Shown here: in pieces, positions 27,919-36,928 of the stretch
How the letters are laid out: every line of letters starts with the position of its first letter
Position numbering within the stretch: position 1 is the stretch's first letter
Source: Enterobacillus tribolii
GTDB lineage: Bacteria; Pseudomonadota; Gammaproteobacteria; Enterobacterales; Enterobacteriaceae
Reading direction: 5' to 3'
NCBI RefSeq assembly: GCF_003363015.1
Contig: NZ_QRAP01000001.1
Location: 233,162-297,161, forward strand
DNA: 64,000 bases
Translations under genes and position numbers: made by a program
The notes under the pieces: generated by a model
Seen by the model: the letters and a program-made list of their open reading frames with translations, nothing else
The model's database searches: none
Told to the model about the DNA's origin: nothing

Positions 27919-28635
27919 GTGAATGATTTGTATACCGCAGAAGGCATCATTGATAAACACTCCCTGTGGCAGCGTTACGTGCCGCTGGTGCGACATGAGG
28001 CGTTACGGTTGCAGGTGCGTCTGCCCGCCAGCGTAGAGCTGGACGATTTATTGCAAGCAGGAGGAATTGGGCTGTTACAGGCCGTGGAGCATTTCGACGC
28101 TTTGCAGGGGACGGCGTTTACCACGTATGCCGTACAACGGATCCGCGGTGCGATGCTGGATGAATTACGCAACCGCGACTGGGCGCCGCGCAGCGTCAGG
28201 CGCAACGCACGCGAAGTTGCCAAGGCGATGCACCGTGCGGAACAGCGTTACAGTCGCCCGCCGACGGAAACCGAAATCGCACTGGAATTGAATATATCCG
28301 TTCAGGAGTATCGTCACATTCTGGCGGACACCAACAGCAGTCATCTATTTTCCTACGACGAATGGCATGAGGAATACGGCGACAGCGTGGAACCGGGGTT
28401 ACCGGAAGAAGACCCGCTGGCGCAGTTGCTGGAGGGAGATTTGCGTCAACGCGTTATGGCGGCGATTGAAGCGTTGCCGGAGCGTGAAAAACTGGTACTG
28501 ACCCTCTATTACCAGGAAGAGCTGAACCTCAAGGAGATCGGTGCGGTATTGGATGTGGGCGAGTCCCGCGTTAGCCAGCTGCACAGTCAGGCAATAAAGC
28601 GTTTACGTTTGCGTCTGAAAAGCCAATCGCTCTGA
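27919..28635 (+). CDS. fliA: FliA, sigma-28 factor for flagellar genes
   Basis: Alternative sigma factor for class 3 flagellar genes, held inactive by FlgM until hook completion; 238 aa. Region 2 (LWQRYVPLVRHEALRLQVRL, DLLQAGGIGLLQAVEHFD), RIRGAMLDELR, and region 4 (LPEREKLVLTLYYQEELNLK, GESRVSQLHSQAIKRL) are intact. The frame is open 38 codons upstream; the GTG at 27919 is chosen because it gives the family start (V/M-NDLYTAEGIIDKHS), and E. coli fliA also begins with GTG. fliZ follows after 29 bp. Confidence 0.96.
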   Translation: MNDLYTAEGIIDKHSLWQRYVPLVRHEALRLQVRLPASVELDDLLQAGGIGLLQAVEHFDALQGTAFTTYAVQRIRGAMLDELRNRDWAPRSVRRNAREVAKAMHRAEQRYSRPPTETEIALELNISVQEYRHILADTNSSHLFSYDEWHEEYGDSVEPGLPEEDPLAQLLEGDLRQRVMAAIEALPEREKLVLTLYYQEELNLKEIGAVLDVGESRVSQLHSQAIKRLRLRLKSQSL

Positions 28636-28664
28636 GTCCCAGAATTAAAAAGGGGGAGTCATTT

Positions 28665-29192
28665 ATGTCAGCCCGTATGATGAAGAAACGGCCGCTGAGC
28701 CGTTACCTTAAAGATTACAAACACAGCCAAACCCATTGCGCCCATTGTGGAAAGGCGCTGGAGCGAATTTCTTTGGTATTTCGCAACAGGATCCTTAGCC
28801 GTGATAGTCTGGCTGATATGAAGCAATATATTGATGACACAGTGTGGCAACGGATCGAACCGGAATTAATGGCATTGTGCCGTTTTTGCAGCGACGTGTA
28901 TTGTCATTGTCAGCCCACGCATTTTGATATTCAGGATTTCAAGCAATATCTGCTGGAGCAAACTGAAATGAGCCACAGCACCATCAGGGAATATGTCGTA
29001 CGTTTACGGCGCCTTGACGATATGCTGGGTGACAGCGAAGAGTTCCCTGATGAAAAATTTTGCGGCAGCGAGCACCAGTGGCGCATCGTAAATAAAATGC
29101 AGGGCGCTTCATACAATAACTACTTAATTGCCTTACGAAAGTATGATCAATATCTGGCGTGTAAAAACGCTGGCGGAATGGAGCGGAATTAA
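28665..29192 (+). CDS. fliZ: FliZ, regulator linking motility and other programmes
   Basis: DNA-binding regulator cotranscribed with fliA; in relatives it activates class 2 flagellar genes and represses sigma-S targets. 175 aa. It shows the family start KRPLSRYLKDYKHSQTHCAHC, several Cys residues, and the recombinase-like helix EMSHSTIREYVVRLRRLDDM that contacts DNA. Start ATG at 28665 follows a GGGGGAG site; an internal Met five codons on is also possible. Confidence 0.94.
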   Translation: MSARMMKKRPLSRYLKDYKHSQTHCAHCGKALERISLVFRNRILSRDSLADMKQYIDDTVWQRIEPELMALCRFCSDVYCHCQPTHFDIQDFKQYLLEQTEMSHSTIREYVVRLRRLDDMLGDSEEFPDEKFCGSEHQWRIVNKMQGASYNNYLIALRKYDQYLACKNAGGMERN

Positions 29193-29199
29193 CTAAGCA

Positions 29200-29415
29200 T
29201 TATCCGGCCGGCGTCAGACGCCAGAGAATCGGTTTACCTTTACCGAATTCTTTTTTCTCCACGCATCCTTCGCTGGCCAGCCCTAATAAGTAATAACGGG
29301 CCTGATAAACGCTCAGGTTACAGGGCAGGGCAATTTCGGCAGTCGTAAAATACGTGTCGGGATTATCCGTGTGTTGTTGCTGAAGCCAAAATTTTACTTC
29401 GGATTTTACGTTCAT
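29200..29415 (-). CDS. PapI/FaeA-like winged-helix regulator
   Basis: A 71 aa protein resembling the fimbrial phase-variation regulators PapI and FaeA. The stretch [20 protein letters not shown] corresponds to the PapI helix-turn-helix ([20 protein letters not shown] as remembered), and [10 protein letters not shown] to its wing. PapI-type proteins act with Lrp at Dam (GATC) sites. AGGAG lies 7 bp before the ATG. It is an orphan here: the nearest fimbrial operon is 10 kb away. It is convergent with fliZ. Confidence 0.75.
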   Translation of the reverse strand: [71 protein letters not shown]

Positions 29416-29860
29416 ATAGCGCTCCTGCTCTGGATCTTGTGCCTACCTGCAATTGGCGCTCAATATCACTGAGTCATTAGGGAGAGTCAATTGGATGCTT
29501 CTTAGGTATTCTCATCCTATTCTTTATGTTTTTTCGCTATTTGTTTACAATCCTCATGAGACATTAGCATTGCTGATGTGTTTTAACTTCATGTTTTTTA
29601 TTGTAAAAATGAAATCATTTTGACTAGGTTTCCTAAGAGTACTCTTAGTGCTCAATTCTGATTAGGATATATCTCAAATTCACCTTCGTACGAAAACTCA
29701 CTACAGAAATTCCTAAATATCCACGGGGATAAAAATAGTGAGGACAATAATCAATAATGTTTTCTGCTAATCCTGACGTTACGCCCCCGCGGCGGGGTAG
29801 CGGTCGCCGCAGGGATTGATGTACCCTGCATGCGACCCGATGTGAACTCAGGAGCGTGAT
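29416..29860. other. Intergenic region with a 16 bp palindrome
   Basis: 445 bp, AT-rich in the first 350 bp and GC-richer near tcyN. It should contain the promoters for the PapI-like gene and tcyN. A GATC lies about 20 bp upstream of the PapI-like ATG. In E. coli this position holds tcyJ, dcyD and tcyL; no remnant of them could be recognised. Confidence 0.55.
29633..29648. promoter_or_regulatory. Perfect palindrome, possible operator
   Basis: CTAAGAGTACTCTTAG is a perfect 16 bp inverted repeat in the AT-rich gap between the PapI-like gene and tcyN. It has the form of a dimeric regulator site, but I do not know the regulator. Confidence 0.5.
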
Positions 29861-30622
29861 GTGATTACTATTGATGTGAAAGGTCTCGTTAAGACCTTCA
29901 ATAACCAGACCGTGTTGCATGGCGTCGATCTTACCGTGCAAAAGGGAGAGGTGGTCGCGATTATCGGTCCGAGCGGATCGGGCAAGACGACGCTGTTGCG
30001 CTGCATTAACTTGCTGGAAGAACCGGAAGGGGGAACGATCCGGGTTGGCGATGTAGTGATCGACGGCAGCAAACCGCTGAGCGGGCAAAAAGGGCAGGTG
30101 CGCAAACTGCGGCAGGAAGTCGGCTTTGTATTCCAGAGCTTCAACTTGTTCCCGCACCGTACGGTACTGGAAAACATCATTGAAGGGCCGGTGGTGGTGA
30201 AAGGCGAAGCGCGCGACACCGCCGTGGCGCGGGCCAGAGAGCTGTTGGCGAAGGTCGGGTTAAGCGACCGTGAGGATGCCTACCCGAAGCGTTTGTCCGG
30301 CGGGCAGCAGCAGCGGGTGGCGATAGCCAGGGCGCTGGCAATGCAGCCGGAAGTGATTCTGTTTGACGAGCCGACCTCGGCGCTGGACCCTGAGCTGGTG
30401 GGGGAAGTGCTGAACACCATCCGCGCGTTGGCCGATGAAAACCGCACGATGGTGATTGTCACCCATGAGATGAGCTTCGCACGCGACGTGGCGAACCGGG
30501 CGATTTTTATGGACGGCGGCAGGATTATTGAAGAGGGTGAGGCTAAGGCCTTGTTCTCAGCGCCGCAACAGGCAAGGACAAAACAGTTTTTAGAAAAGTT
30601 CCTGGGCGGTGAGGGGAAGTAA
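29861..30622 (+). CDS. tcyN: TcyN-like ATP-binding subunit of L-cystine ABC transporter
   Basis: ATPase of a polar amino-acid importer, 253 aa. Walker A is GPSGSGKTT (36-44), the signature LSGGQQQR (145-152) and Walker B VILFDEPTSALDP (165-177). The overall sequence closely follows E. coli TcyN (YecC), for example NLFPHRTVLENIIEGPVVVK and MVIVTHEMSFARDVANRA. Start codon is GTG with AGGAG six bases before. The usual partner genes for binding protein and permease are absent, so its partner must be encoded elsewhere. Confidence 0.85.
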   Translation: MITIDVKGLVKTFNNQTVLHGVDLTVQKGEVVAIIGPSGSGKTTLLRCINLLEEPEGGTIRVGDVVIDGSKPLSGQKGQVRKLRQEVGFVFQSFNLFPHRTVLENIIEGPVVVKGEARDTAVARARELLAKVGLSDREDAYPKRLSGGQQQRVAIARALAMQPEVILFDEPTSALDPELVGEVLNTIRALADENRTMVIVTHEMSFARDVANRAIFMDGGRIIEEGEAKALFSAPQQARTKQFLEKFLGGEGK

Positions 30623-30641
30623 TTACGGATATTCGATTGAG

Positions 30642-30680
30642 GAACAGCCGGCCAGATAAATGCCGGCTGTTCTCCTTTTT
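30642..30680 (+). terminator. Terminator after tcyN
   Basis: GAACAGCCGGC (30642-30652) pairs with GCCGGCTGTTC (30662-30672), 11 bp perfect, followed by TCCTTTTT. Confidence 0.9.
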
Positions 30681-30922
30681 CATGACCTGATAGCATGCGC
30701 GGAAACATCAGACTTTATATAAAATAGCGACAAAGTTTTTCTGTTATTAAAATATCCGGGATAGTCTTTTTCTTAATTTTATTATTTATTGCTGGTGTTA
30801 AATATATCAATAACAGTCAAAATGCCATCCTCTTCTGTAGACATACAGAGTTAACCAACGGAAGAGAAAGGATATATTTTAAAAAAAGGCTGAAATAGAG
30901 ACATTACAGGTTTATCGCCCGG
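30681..30922. other. Intergenic region between convergent tcyN and putA
   Basis: AT-rich spacer between two terminators. No ORF, repeat or RNA gene recognised. Confidence 0.5.
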
Positions 30923-30957
30923 TAAAAAGCCTTCCGCCATATTATGGCGGAAGGCTT
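30923..30957 (-). terminator. putA terminator
   Basis: A 12 bp perfect stem AAGCCTTCCGCC / GGCGGAAGGCTT around a 7-base loop; on the minus strand it is followed by a run of Ts (complement of AAAAA at 30924-30928). It lies about 30 bp past the putA stop. Confidence 0.93.
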
Positions 30958-30984
30958 AACGGTGTAATGACAAATTTCCGGGCG

Positions 30985-33900
30985 TTATCCGATCGTCATC
31001 AGGCTGGCATTACCGCCCGCCGCTGCGGTGTTTACGCTCAGCGAACGTTCTATCAGCAAACGCTCCAGCAGAATACCGTCGTCGCCGTGCGGGAAGCCCT
31101 GCACGGAAACAATGGCGCCCGGTCGTTGTGCGACGGTTTCGCATACCGTCCGCAGTTGATCGGAGTCGCCGTGGTGGATCACTGCGTCAAATGCCGTCTG
31201 GGCGTCGCTCCAGTTTTCCGTCCAGTCGATATGTTTCTGAACCTGCGCAGGCAACGTTTGATACAACGCTTTGCGTCGTTCCTCTTTTTCCCACACAACG
31301 CGGCTGCCGACGGCAAGTACTGCGGCCAGTTGCATCAGCGCATCGCCGTCGTCGTCGGCCAGGCACAGCACCGCCTGACGCGGCAGCAGCAGGTACGTGT
31401 TGCGCTCGCCGGTCGGGCCGGGCAGCAGACGCAGCGTGCCGCTCTGCGCCAGTTCGCCATAGCGGCGGCAATGCTGCGCCAGCTCCGTGCGGTTCTCTTT
31501 CTCCGCCCAGCTCTGTAACGCCTGATGTGCGCTCAGCAGCGTCGGGCGCAGGGAGGCATCGGCAGGCGTGAGCCGGTCGTGACGGGCGAGGGTACGCAGC
31601 ACGGCGTCGTCGGGACGATGGGCCAGCAGACGGTAGAGATAGAGCGGGCCGCCGGCTTTCGGGCCGGTGCCGGATAACCCCTCGCCGCCGAAAGGCTGCA
31701 CGCCGACCACGGCGCCGACCATATTGCGGTTAACGTACTGGTTGCCCACCTCGGCCGTTTCGGTAATGCGCGCGATGGTTTCATCAATGCGGGTGTGAAT
31801 GCCTAATGTCAGACCATAGCCTGCGGCGTTGATCTGGTTGAGCAAATCGTCCAGTTCCTGACGGGCATAACGCACCACGTGCAGCACCGGGCCGAAGATC
31901 TCCTTTTTCAGCTCATCGAAGCTGTTCAGCTCAATCAGCGTGGGTTGCACGAAGGTGCCGCCCTGCCACTCCTGTTCGTCGCGCGCATCCGGGAAGGCGG
32001 CCTGGAACACCTTGCGGCCCTTGGCGCGCATGGCCTGAATATGCTGTTCGATGTTGGCCTTGGCCTCGGCGTCGATGACCGGGCCGATGTCGGTGCTCAG
32101 GCGCTCCGGGTTACCCATCCGGCATTCCGCCATCGCGCCGCGCAGCATCTCCAGCGTATGATCGGCGACGTCCTCCTGAATGCACAGCACCCGCAGCGCA
32201 GAGCAGCGCTGGCCGGCGCTGTCGAAGGCGGAGGCGACCACGTCCGTCACCACCTGTTCGGTCAGCGCGGAGGAGTCTACGATCATGGCATTCAGACCGC
32301 CGGTTTCGGCAATCAGCGGCGTGGTGCGGCCCTGCGGATCGAGCCGGCCGGCGATGTTGCGCTGCAGCAGGCCGGCGACCTCGGTGGAGCCGGTAAACAT
32401 TACGCCGCGTACCCGTGCGTCGCCCACCAGGCGCGCGCCGACGGTTTCCCCGCGTCCGGGCAGCAGTTGCAGTACGCCGGCGGGAATGCCGGCCTCCAGC
32501 AGAATGCCTACCGCCTGGGCGGCGATCAGCGGCGTTTGTTCAGCCGGTTTAGCCAATACGCTGTTGCCTGCGGCCAGCGCAGCGGCGATTTGCCCGGTGA
32601 AAATAGCCAGCGGGAAGTTCCAGGGGCTGATGCATACCACGGGGCCGAGCGGGCGGTGGGTGTCGTTGGCGAAGTCCTGGCGCACCTGCTGCGCATAGTA
32701 ATGCAGGAAATCCACCGCTTCGCGCACTTCGGCGATGGCGTTGCTGAAGGTTTTGCCTGCTTCACGGATCAGGATGCCGAGCAGGGGTTGCAGTCGCTTT
32801 TCCATCAGTTCGGCGGCGTGTTCGAGGATGGCGGCGCGTTCTTCCGGCGGTGTTGCGAACCAGATCGGCGCGGCGTTGACCGCGGCTTCCAGCGCGCCCT
32901 CGACGTCAGCGTCGTTGGCGTCGGTCACGTACCCCACGATATCACGCGCTTCCGCCGGGTTGACGACCGGGCGCGCTTCGCCGTGCTCCGCAGTGGGCGT
33001 CGCCAGTATCGGTGAGCAGCTCCAGGGTTGTGCCGCGCCGTTCAGCAGGGCGCTGGACAGCGAAGCCAGACGTTGTTCGTTGCTGAGATCCAGACCGGCG
33101 GAATTGCGCCTCACGTCGCCGTACAGGTCGCACGGCAGGGGAATGCGCGGATGGGGCAGGCCGACATGCCCTTCTTTGGCCGCCAGCGCCTCAACGGCGA
33201 TGACGGGATCGGCGACCAGCTCATCCAGCGGCAGGGTGTCGTCGGCGATGCGGTTAACGAAGGAGGTGTTGGCGCCGTTTTCCAGCAGGCGGCGGACCAG
33301 GTAGGCCAGCAGGGTTTCGTGCGTGCCGACCGGGGCGTAAATGCGGCAGGGGCGGTTGAGTTTGCCGTCCGCGATTTTGCCGACTACCTGTTCGTAAAGC
33401 GGTTCGCCCATGCCGTGCAGGCACTGGAACTCATACTGGCCGGGGTAGTAGTTCTGCCCGGCGAGATGATAGATAGCCGCCAGCGTATGGGCGTTATGGG
33501 TCGCGAACTGCGGATAAATGGCGTTGGGCGCCGAGAGCAGCTTGCGTGCGCAGGCCAGGTAGGAGACGTCGGTGTAGACCTTGCGGGTGTAAACCGGGTA
33601 GCCTTCCAGCCCGTCAACCTGGGCGCGTTTGATTTCGCTGTCCCAGTAGGCGCCTTTCACCAGGCGGATCATCAGGCGGCGACGGCTGCGCTGCGCCAGA
33701 TCGATGACCGCGTCGATCACCAGCGGGCAGCGCTTCAGGTAAGCCTGGATCACAAAGCCGATGCCGTTCCAGCCGGCCAGCTCCGGTTCGAAACACAGCC
33801 GCTCCAGCAGGTCGAGGGAAATCTCCAGGCGATCCGCCTCTTCGGCGTCGATGTTGATGCCGACGTCATAGCTGCGCGCCAGCAACACCAGCGTCAGTAA

Positions 33901-34953
33901 ACGCGGGTACAGCTCTTCCATCATGCGATCGTACTGGGCGCGGCTGTAACGCGGGTGCAGGGCGGACAGCTTGATGGAGATGCCCGGCCCTTCATAGATA
34001 CCGCGCCCGTTGGACGCTTTCCCGATAGCGTGGATTGCCTGCTGATAGGACACCATATAGCGCTGGGCGTCGGCGTCCGTCAGCGCGGCCTCGCCAAGCA
34101 TGTCGTAAGAGTAGCGGAAGCCTTTGTCTTCCAGCTTGCGGGCGTTGGCCAGCGCTTCGGCGATAGTTTCCCCGGTGACGAACTGTTCGCCCATCAGGCG
34201 CATCGCCATGTCTACCCCTTTGCGGATCAGGGGTTCGCCGCTCTTGCCGATAATGCGGTTCAGGGAGCCGGAGAGCCTGGATTCATTATGGGTCGATACC
34301 AGACGCCCGGTAAGCAGCAGCCCCCAGGTGGCGGCGTTGACGAACAGGGACGGGCTGCGCCCCAGGTGCGAATGCCAGTTGCCGGTGCTGATTTTGTCGC
34401 GGATCAGGGCATCGCGCGTGGCTTTGTCCGGAATGCGCAGCAGGGCTTCCGCCAGGCACATCAGGGCGACGCCTTCCTGCGAAGAAAGAGAGAACTCTTG
34501 CAACAGCCCTTGTACCATACCCGCACGGCCGTTGGCGCTCTTTTGATTTCTGAGCTTTTCCGCCAACGAATAGGCCAGGGCGTGCGTGGATTTTGCCGCG
34601 TCGGGCGCCATGCGCGCCTGTTCCAACAGCATCGACACCGCTTCCGTTTCCGGGCGACGATAGGCGGCAGTGATGGCGGCGCGGGTTACGGACTGGGGCA
34701 GAATTTGCTCGGCGAACTCCAGGAACGGCTGATGCGGCTGTTCGGCCGGCACGGCGGTTTCTTCTTCCGGCGCGGATTCTTGCTGGGTATGCGGCAGCTC
34801 GGGCAGGCTTTGCCCGCTCTCCAGGTGCTCCAGATAAGTGAATATGGCCTGCTTGATCACCCAGTGCGGGGTGCGGTCAATTTTCTGTGCGGCGGCTTTC
34901 AGGCGTTCCCGCGTTGTTTCGTCAAGTTTTACGCCCATGGTGGTCGTTCCCAT
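30985..34953 (-). CDS. putA: PutA, proline dehydrogenase/P5C dehydrogenase and put repressor
   Basis: Trifunctional 1322 aa flavoprotein that oxidises proline to glutamate at the membrane and represses put genes without proline. Domains: ribbon-helix-helix DNA-binding (about 1-47, MGTTTMGVKLDETTRERLKA), proline dehydrogenase barrel (about 260-610, with FRYSYDMLGEAALT and RRRLMIRLVKGAYW), aldehyde dehydrogenase (about 650-1130, with the catalytic SAGQRCSALRVLC), and a C-terminal part ending GGNASLMTIG. Length is that of E. coli PutA (1320). The frame is open 26 codons upstream; ATG 34953 matches the family start. Divergent from putP. Confidence 0.98.
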   Translation of the reverse strand: MGTTTMGVKLDETTRERLKAAAQKIDRTPHWVIKQAIFTYLEHLESGQSLPELPHTQQESAPEEETAVPAEQPHQPFLEFAEQILPQSVTRAAITAAYRRPETEAVSMLLEQARMAPDAAKSTHALAYSLAEKLRNQKSANGRAGMVQGLLQEFSLSSQEGVALMCLAEALLRIPDKATRDALIRDKISTGNWHSHLGRSPSLFVNAATWGLLLTGRLVSTHNESRLSGSLNRIIGKSGEPLIRKGVDMAMRLMGEQFVTGETIAEALANARKLEDKGFRYSYDMLGEAALTDADAQRYMVSYQQAIHAIGKASNGRGIYEGPGISIKLSALHPRYSRAQYDRMMEELYPRLLTLVLLARSYDVGINIDAEEADRLEISLDLLERLCFEPELAGWNGIGFVIQAYLKRCPLVIDAVIDLAQRSRRRLMIRLVKGAYWDSEIKRAQVDGLEGYPVYTRKVYTDVSYLACARKLLSAPNAIYPQFATHNAHTLAAIYHLAGQNYYPGQYEFQCLHGMGEPLYEQVVGKIADGKLNRPCRIYAPVGTHETLLAYLVRRLLENGANTSFVNRIADDTLPLDELVADPVIAVEALAAKEGHVGLPHPRIPLPCDLYGDVRRNSAGLDLSNEQRLASLSSALLNGAAQPWSCSPILATPTAEHGEARPVVNPAEARDIVGYVTDANDADVEGALEAAVNAAPIWFATPPEERAAILEHAAELMEKRLQPLLGILIREAGKTFSNAIAEVREAVDFLHYYAQQVRQDFANDTHRPLGPVVCISPWNFPLAIFTGQIAAALAAGNSVLAKPAEQTPLIAAQAVGILLEAGIPAGVLQLLPGRGETVGARLVGDARVRGVMFTGSTEVAGLLQRNIAGRLDPQGRTTPLIAETGGLNAMIVDSSALTEQVVTDVVASAFDSAGQRCSALRVLCIQEDVADHTLEMLRGAMAECRMGNPERLSTDIGPVIDAEAKANIEQHIQAMRAKGRKVFQAAFPDARDEQEWQGGTFVQPTLIELNSFDELKKEIFGPVLHVVRYARQELDDLLNQINAAGYGLTLGIHTRIDETIARITETAEVGNQYVNRNMVGAVVGVQPFGGEGLSGTGPKAGGPLYLYRLLAHRPDDAVLRTLARHDRLTPADASLRPTLLSAHQALQSWAEKENRTELAQHCRRYGELAQSGTLRLLPGPTGERNTYLLLPRQAVLCLADDDGDALMQLAAVLAVGSRVVWEKEERRKALYQTLPAQVQKHIDWTENWSDAQTAFDAVIHHGDSDQLRTVCETVAQRPGAIVSVQGFPHGDDGILLERLLIERSLSVNTAAAGGNASLMTIG

Positions 34954-35014
34954 GCCATCCTGCTCCATATGTAAATAGAATGTAGATTTCGAGGATATCC
35001 TGAGCGATTGCAAT

Positions 35015-35032
35015 GTTGCAACTTTGTGCAAC
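35015..35032. promoter_or_regulatory. PutA operator cluster near putA
   Basis: GTTGCAAC (35015-35022) contains the GTTGCA core on both strands, and TGCAAC follows at 35027-35032. These match the established PutA ribbon-helix-helix recognition core and overlap the putA 5' leader or promoter. Confidence 0.75.
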
Positions 35033-35189
35033 CTTGTTAACCAAAGTTATGTCTGATTCTGTGAAATGGCGCAGGTTTCAATTTGGTCTGTGATCTGACA
35101 TGCTGTGCCCCGGTTGCGCCGTGCCGGCATGAAATTACTTATTAATTATGGTGATAATCATGGTTTATGCTGTATTTTTGCTGAATGTT

Positions 35190-35197
35190 GTTGCAAC
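35190..35197. promoter_or_regulatory. PutA operator on the putP side
   Basis: GTTGCAAC, a palindromic form of the GTTGCA core, followed by CTGCGCAAC. Placed in the middle of the divergent region, 215 bp before the putP start. Confidence 0.7.
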
Positions 35198-35411
35198 CTG
35201 CGCAACGGCGAAGTGTGACGTAAGGTAAACTTTGTGTAACTTATTGGTTAAATATCTTGTGGGATCGTTTTAAGTCTTCATAAGATGCCGGGGTTTGGAT
35301 TTCCCTTTACAGACAGGACGGATGACGCCGTGCCCTCGTTCCGGCACGGCCAACTCCCGCATCGCGCCGGCGTAACGGCGGCGATGAATAAAAAATACAG
35401 GAGACACCTGC

Positions 35412-36893
35412 ATGATGAGTACGCCGATGGTGGTGACCTTTGTGGTCTACATACTGGGCATGATTGTTATCGGGTTAGTGGCCTACCGGGCGACTAACAA
35501 CTTTGATGATTACATATTGGGTGGACGCAGCCTGGGGAGCGTGGTGACCGCGCTGTCCGCCGGGGCGTCCGATATGAGCGGCTGGCTGCTGATGGGGTTG
35601 CCCGGCGCCGTGTTTCTTTCCGGGATCTCCGAAAGCTGGATCGCCATTGGTCTGATCGCCGGGGCTTACCTGAACTGGAAGCTGGTGGCCGGACGCCTGC
35701 GCGTACATACCGAGGCCAATGATAATGCGCTGACGCTGCCGGATTATTTCACCAGCCGTTTCGAAGATAAAAGCAAATTGCTCCGGGTGATTTCCGCGCT
35801 GGTGATTCTGCTGTTTTTCACCATTTATTGCGCCTCCGGCATCGTCGCCGGCGCCCGCCTGTTCGAAAGCACCTTCGGCATGAGTTATGAAAGCGCGCTG
35901 TGGGCCGGGGCGGCGGCGACCATCATCTATACCTTTATCGGCGGGTTCCTGGCGGTCAGCTGGACCGACACCGTACAGGCCAGCCTGATGATTTTTGCCC
36001 TGATCCTGACGCCGGTGGTGGTGATTCTGGCGCTGGGCGGCATCGATACCACCATGATGACGGTGGCGATGCAGAATCCGGCGAACCTGGACATGTTCAA
36101 GGGCCTGAACCTTATCGCCATTATTTCCCTGATGGGATGGGGGCTGGGGTATTTCGGGCAACCGCACATTCTGGCCCGCTTTATGGCCGCGGATTCCCAT
36201 CACACCATCCGCAGCGCACGCCGCATCAGTATGACCTGGATGATTTTGTGCCTGGCCGGCGCGGTGGCGGTCGGTTTCTTCGGGATTGCCTACTTTGCCA
36301 ATAACCCTGATGTGGCCGGCAACGTGAAAGAAAACGGCGAGCGGGTCTTTATCGAACTCTCTATGCTGCTGTTTAACCCCTGGATTGCCGGCATTCTGCT
36401 TTCGGCGATTTTGGCGGCGGTGATGAGTACCCTGAGCTGCCAGTTATTGGTCTGTTCCAGTGCGATTACCGAAGATTTGTATAAGGCGTTTTTGCGCAAG
36501 AATGCTTCCCAGCGTGAGCTGGTGTGGGTAGGTCGCGCTATGGTGCTGCTGGTGGCGCTGATCGCCATCGCCATGGCGGCGAATCCGGAAAACCGGGTGC
36601 TGGGGCTGGTGAGTTATGCCTGGGCGGGATTCGGCGCGGCGTTCGGCCCGGTGGTGCTGATGTCGGTGATGTGGTCGCGTATGACGCGCAACGGCGCGCT
36701 GGCCGGCATGCTCGTCGGCGCGGTGACCGTTATCGTCTGGAAGCAATACGCGTGGTTCAGCCTGTATGAAATCATTCCCGGCTTTATTTTCGCTACGCTG
36801 GCGATCGTGGTTGTCAGCCTGATGGGCAGAGAGCCGTCAAAAGCCATTCAGTCACGTTTTGTCGCGGCGGAAGCCGAGTACAGAACGGTGTAA
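35412..36893 (+). CDS. putP: PutP, sodium/proline symporter
   Basis: Inner-membrane Na+/proline symporter of the SSS family, 493 aa with about 13 membrane segments. The signature ILGGRSLGSVVTALSAGASD with DMSGWLLMGLPGA is complete, as are GWGLGYFGQPHILARFMAAD and AGILLSAILAAVMSTLSCQL. It supplies proline to PutA. Start ATG follows AGGAGA by 7 bp; the next Met (one codon on) is equally possible. A terminator follows. Confidence 0.98.
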   Translation: MMSTPMVVTFVVYILGMIVIGLVAYRATNNFDDYILGGRSLGSVVTALSAGASDMSGWLLMGLPGAVFLSGISESWIAIGLIAGAYLNWKLVAGRLRVHTEANDNALTLPDYFTSRFEDKSKLLRVISALVILLFFTIYCASGIVAGARLFESTFGMSYESALWAGAAATIIYTFIGGFLAVSWTDTVQASLMIFALILTPVVVILALGGIDTTMMTVAMQNPANLDMFKGLNLIAIISLMGWGLGYFGQPHILARFMAADSHHTIRSARRISMTWMILCLAGAVAVGFFGIAYFANNPDVAGNVKENGERVFIELSMLLFNPWIAGILLSAILAAVMSTLSCQLLVCSSAITEDLYKAFLRKNASQRELVWVGRAMVLLVALIAIAMAANPENRVLGLVSYAWAGFGAAFGPVVLMSVMWSRMTRNGALAGMLVGAVTVIVWKQYAWFSLYEIIPGFIFATLAIVVVSLMGREPSKAIQSRFVAAEAEYRTV

Positions 36894-36897
36894 TAAT

Positions 36898-36928
36898 AAA
36901 TACCCTCCGTCTGCGGCGGGGGGTATTT
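36898..36928 (+). terminator. putP terminator
   Basis: AAATACCCTCCG pairs with CGGxGGGGGTATTT across a short loop, ending in TTT, right after the putP stop codon. Confidence 0.8.

Larger units (their letters stand above)
34954..35411. promoter_or_regulatory. put control region
   Basis: 458 bp between divergent putA and putP. In E. coli and Salmonella the same region holds both promoters and several PutA operators with core GTTGCA. Three exact copies are visible here in two clusters, plus near matches (GTTGCG at about 35112, CGCAAC at about 35201). No ORF is convincing. Confidence 0.75.

Noticed and set aside
34244-34251. GCCGATAA inside putA as a sigma-28 promoter
   Set aside because: It lies within coding sequence and has no -35 element at the right distance.
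35285-35497. 70-codon ORF at the start of putP
   Set aside because: It overlaps putP in another frame; PutP is unmistakable.
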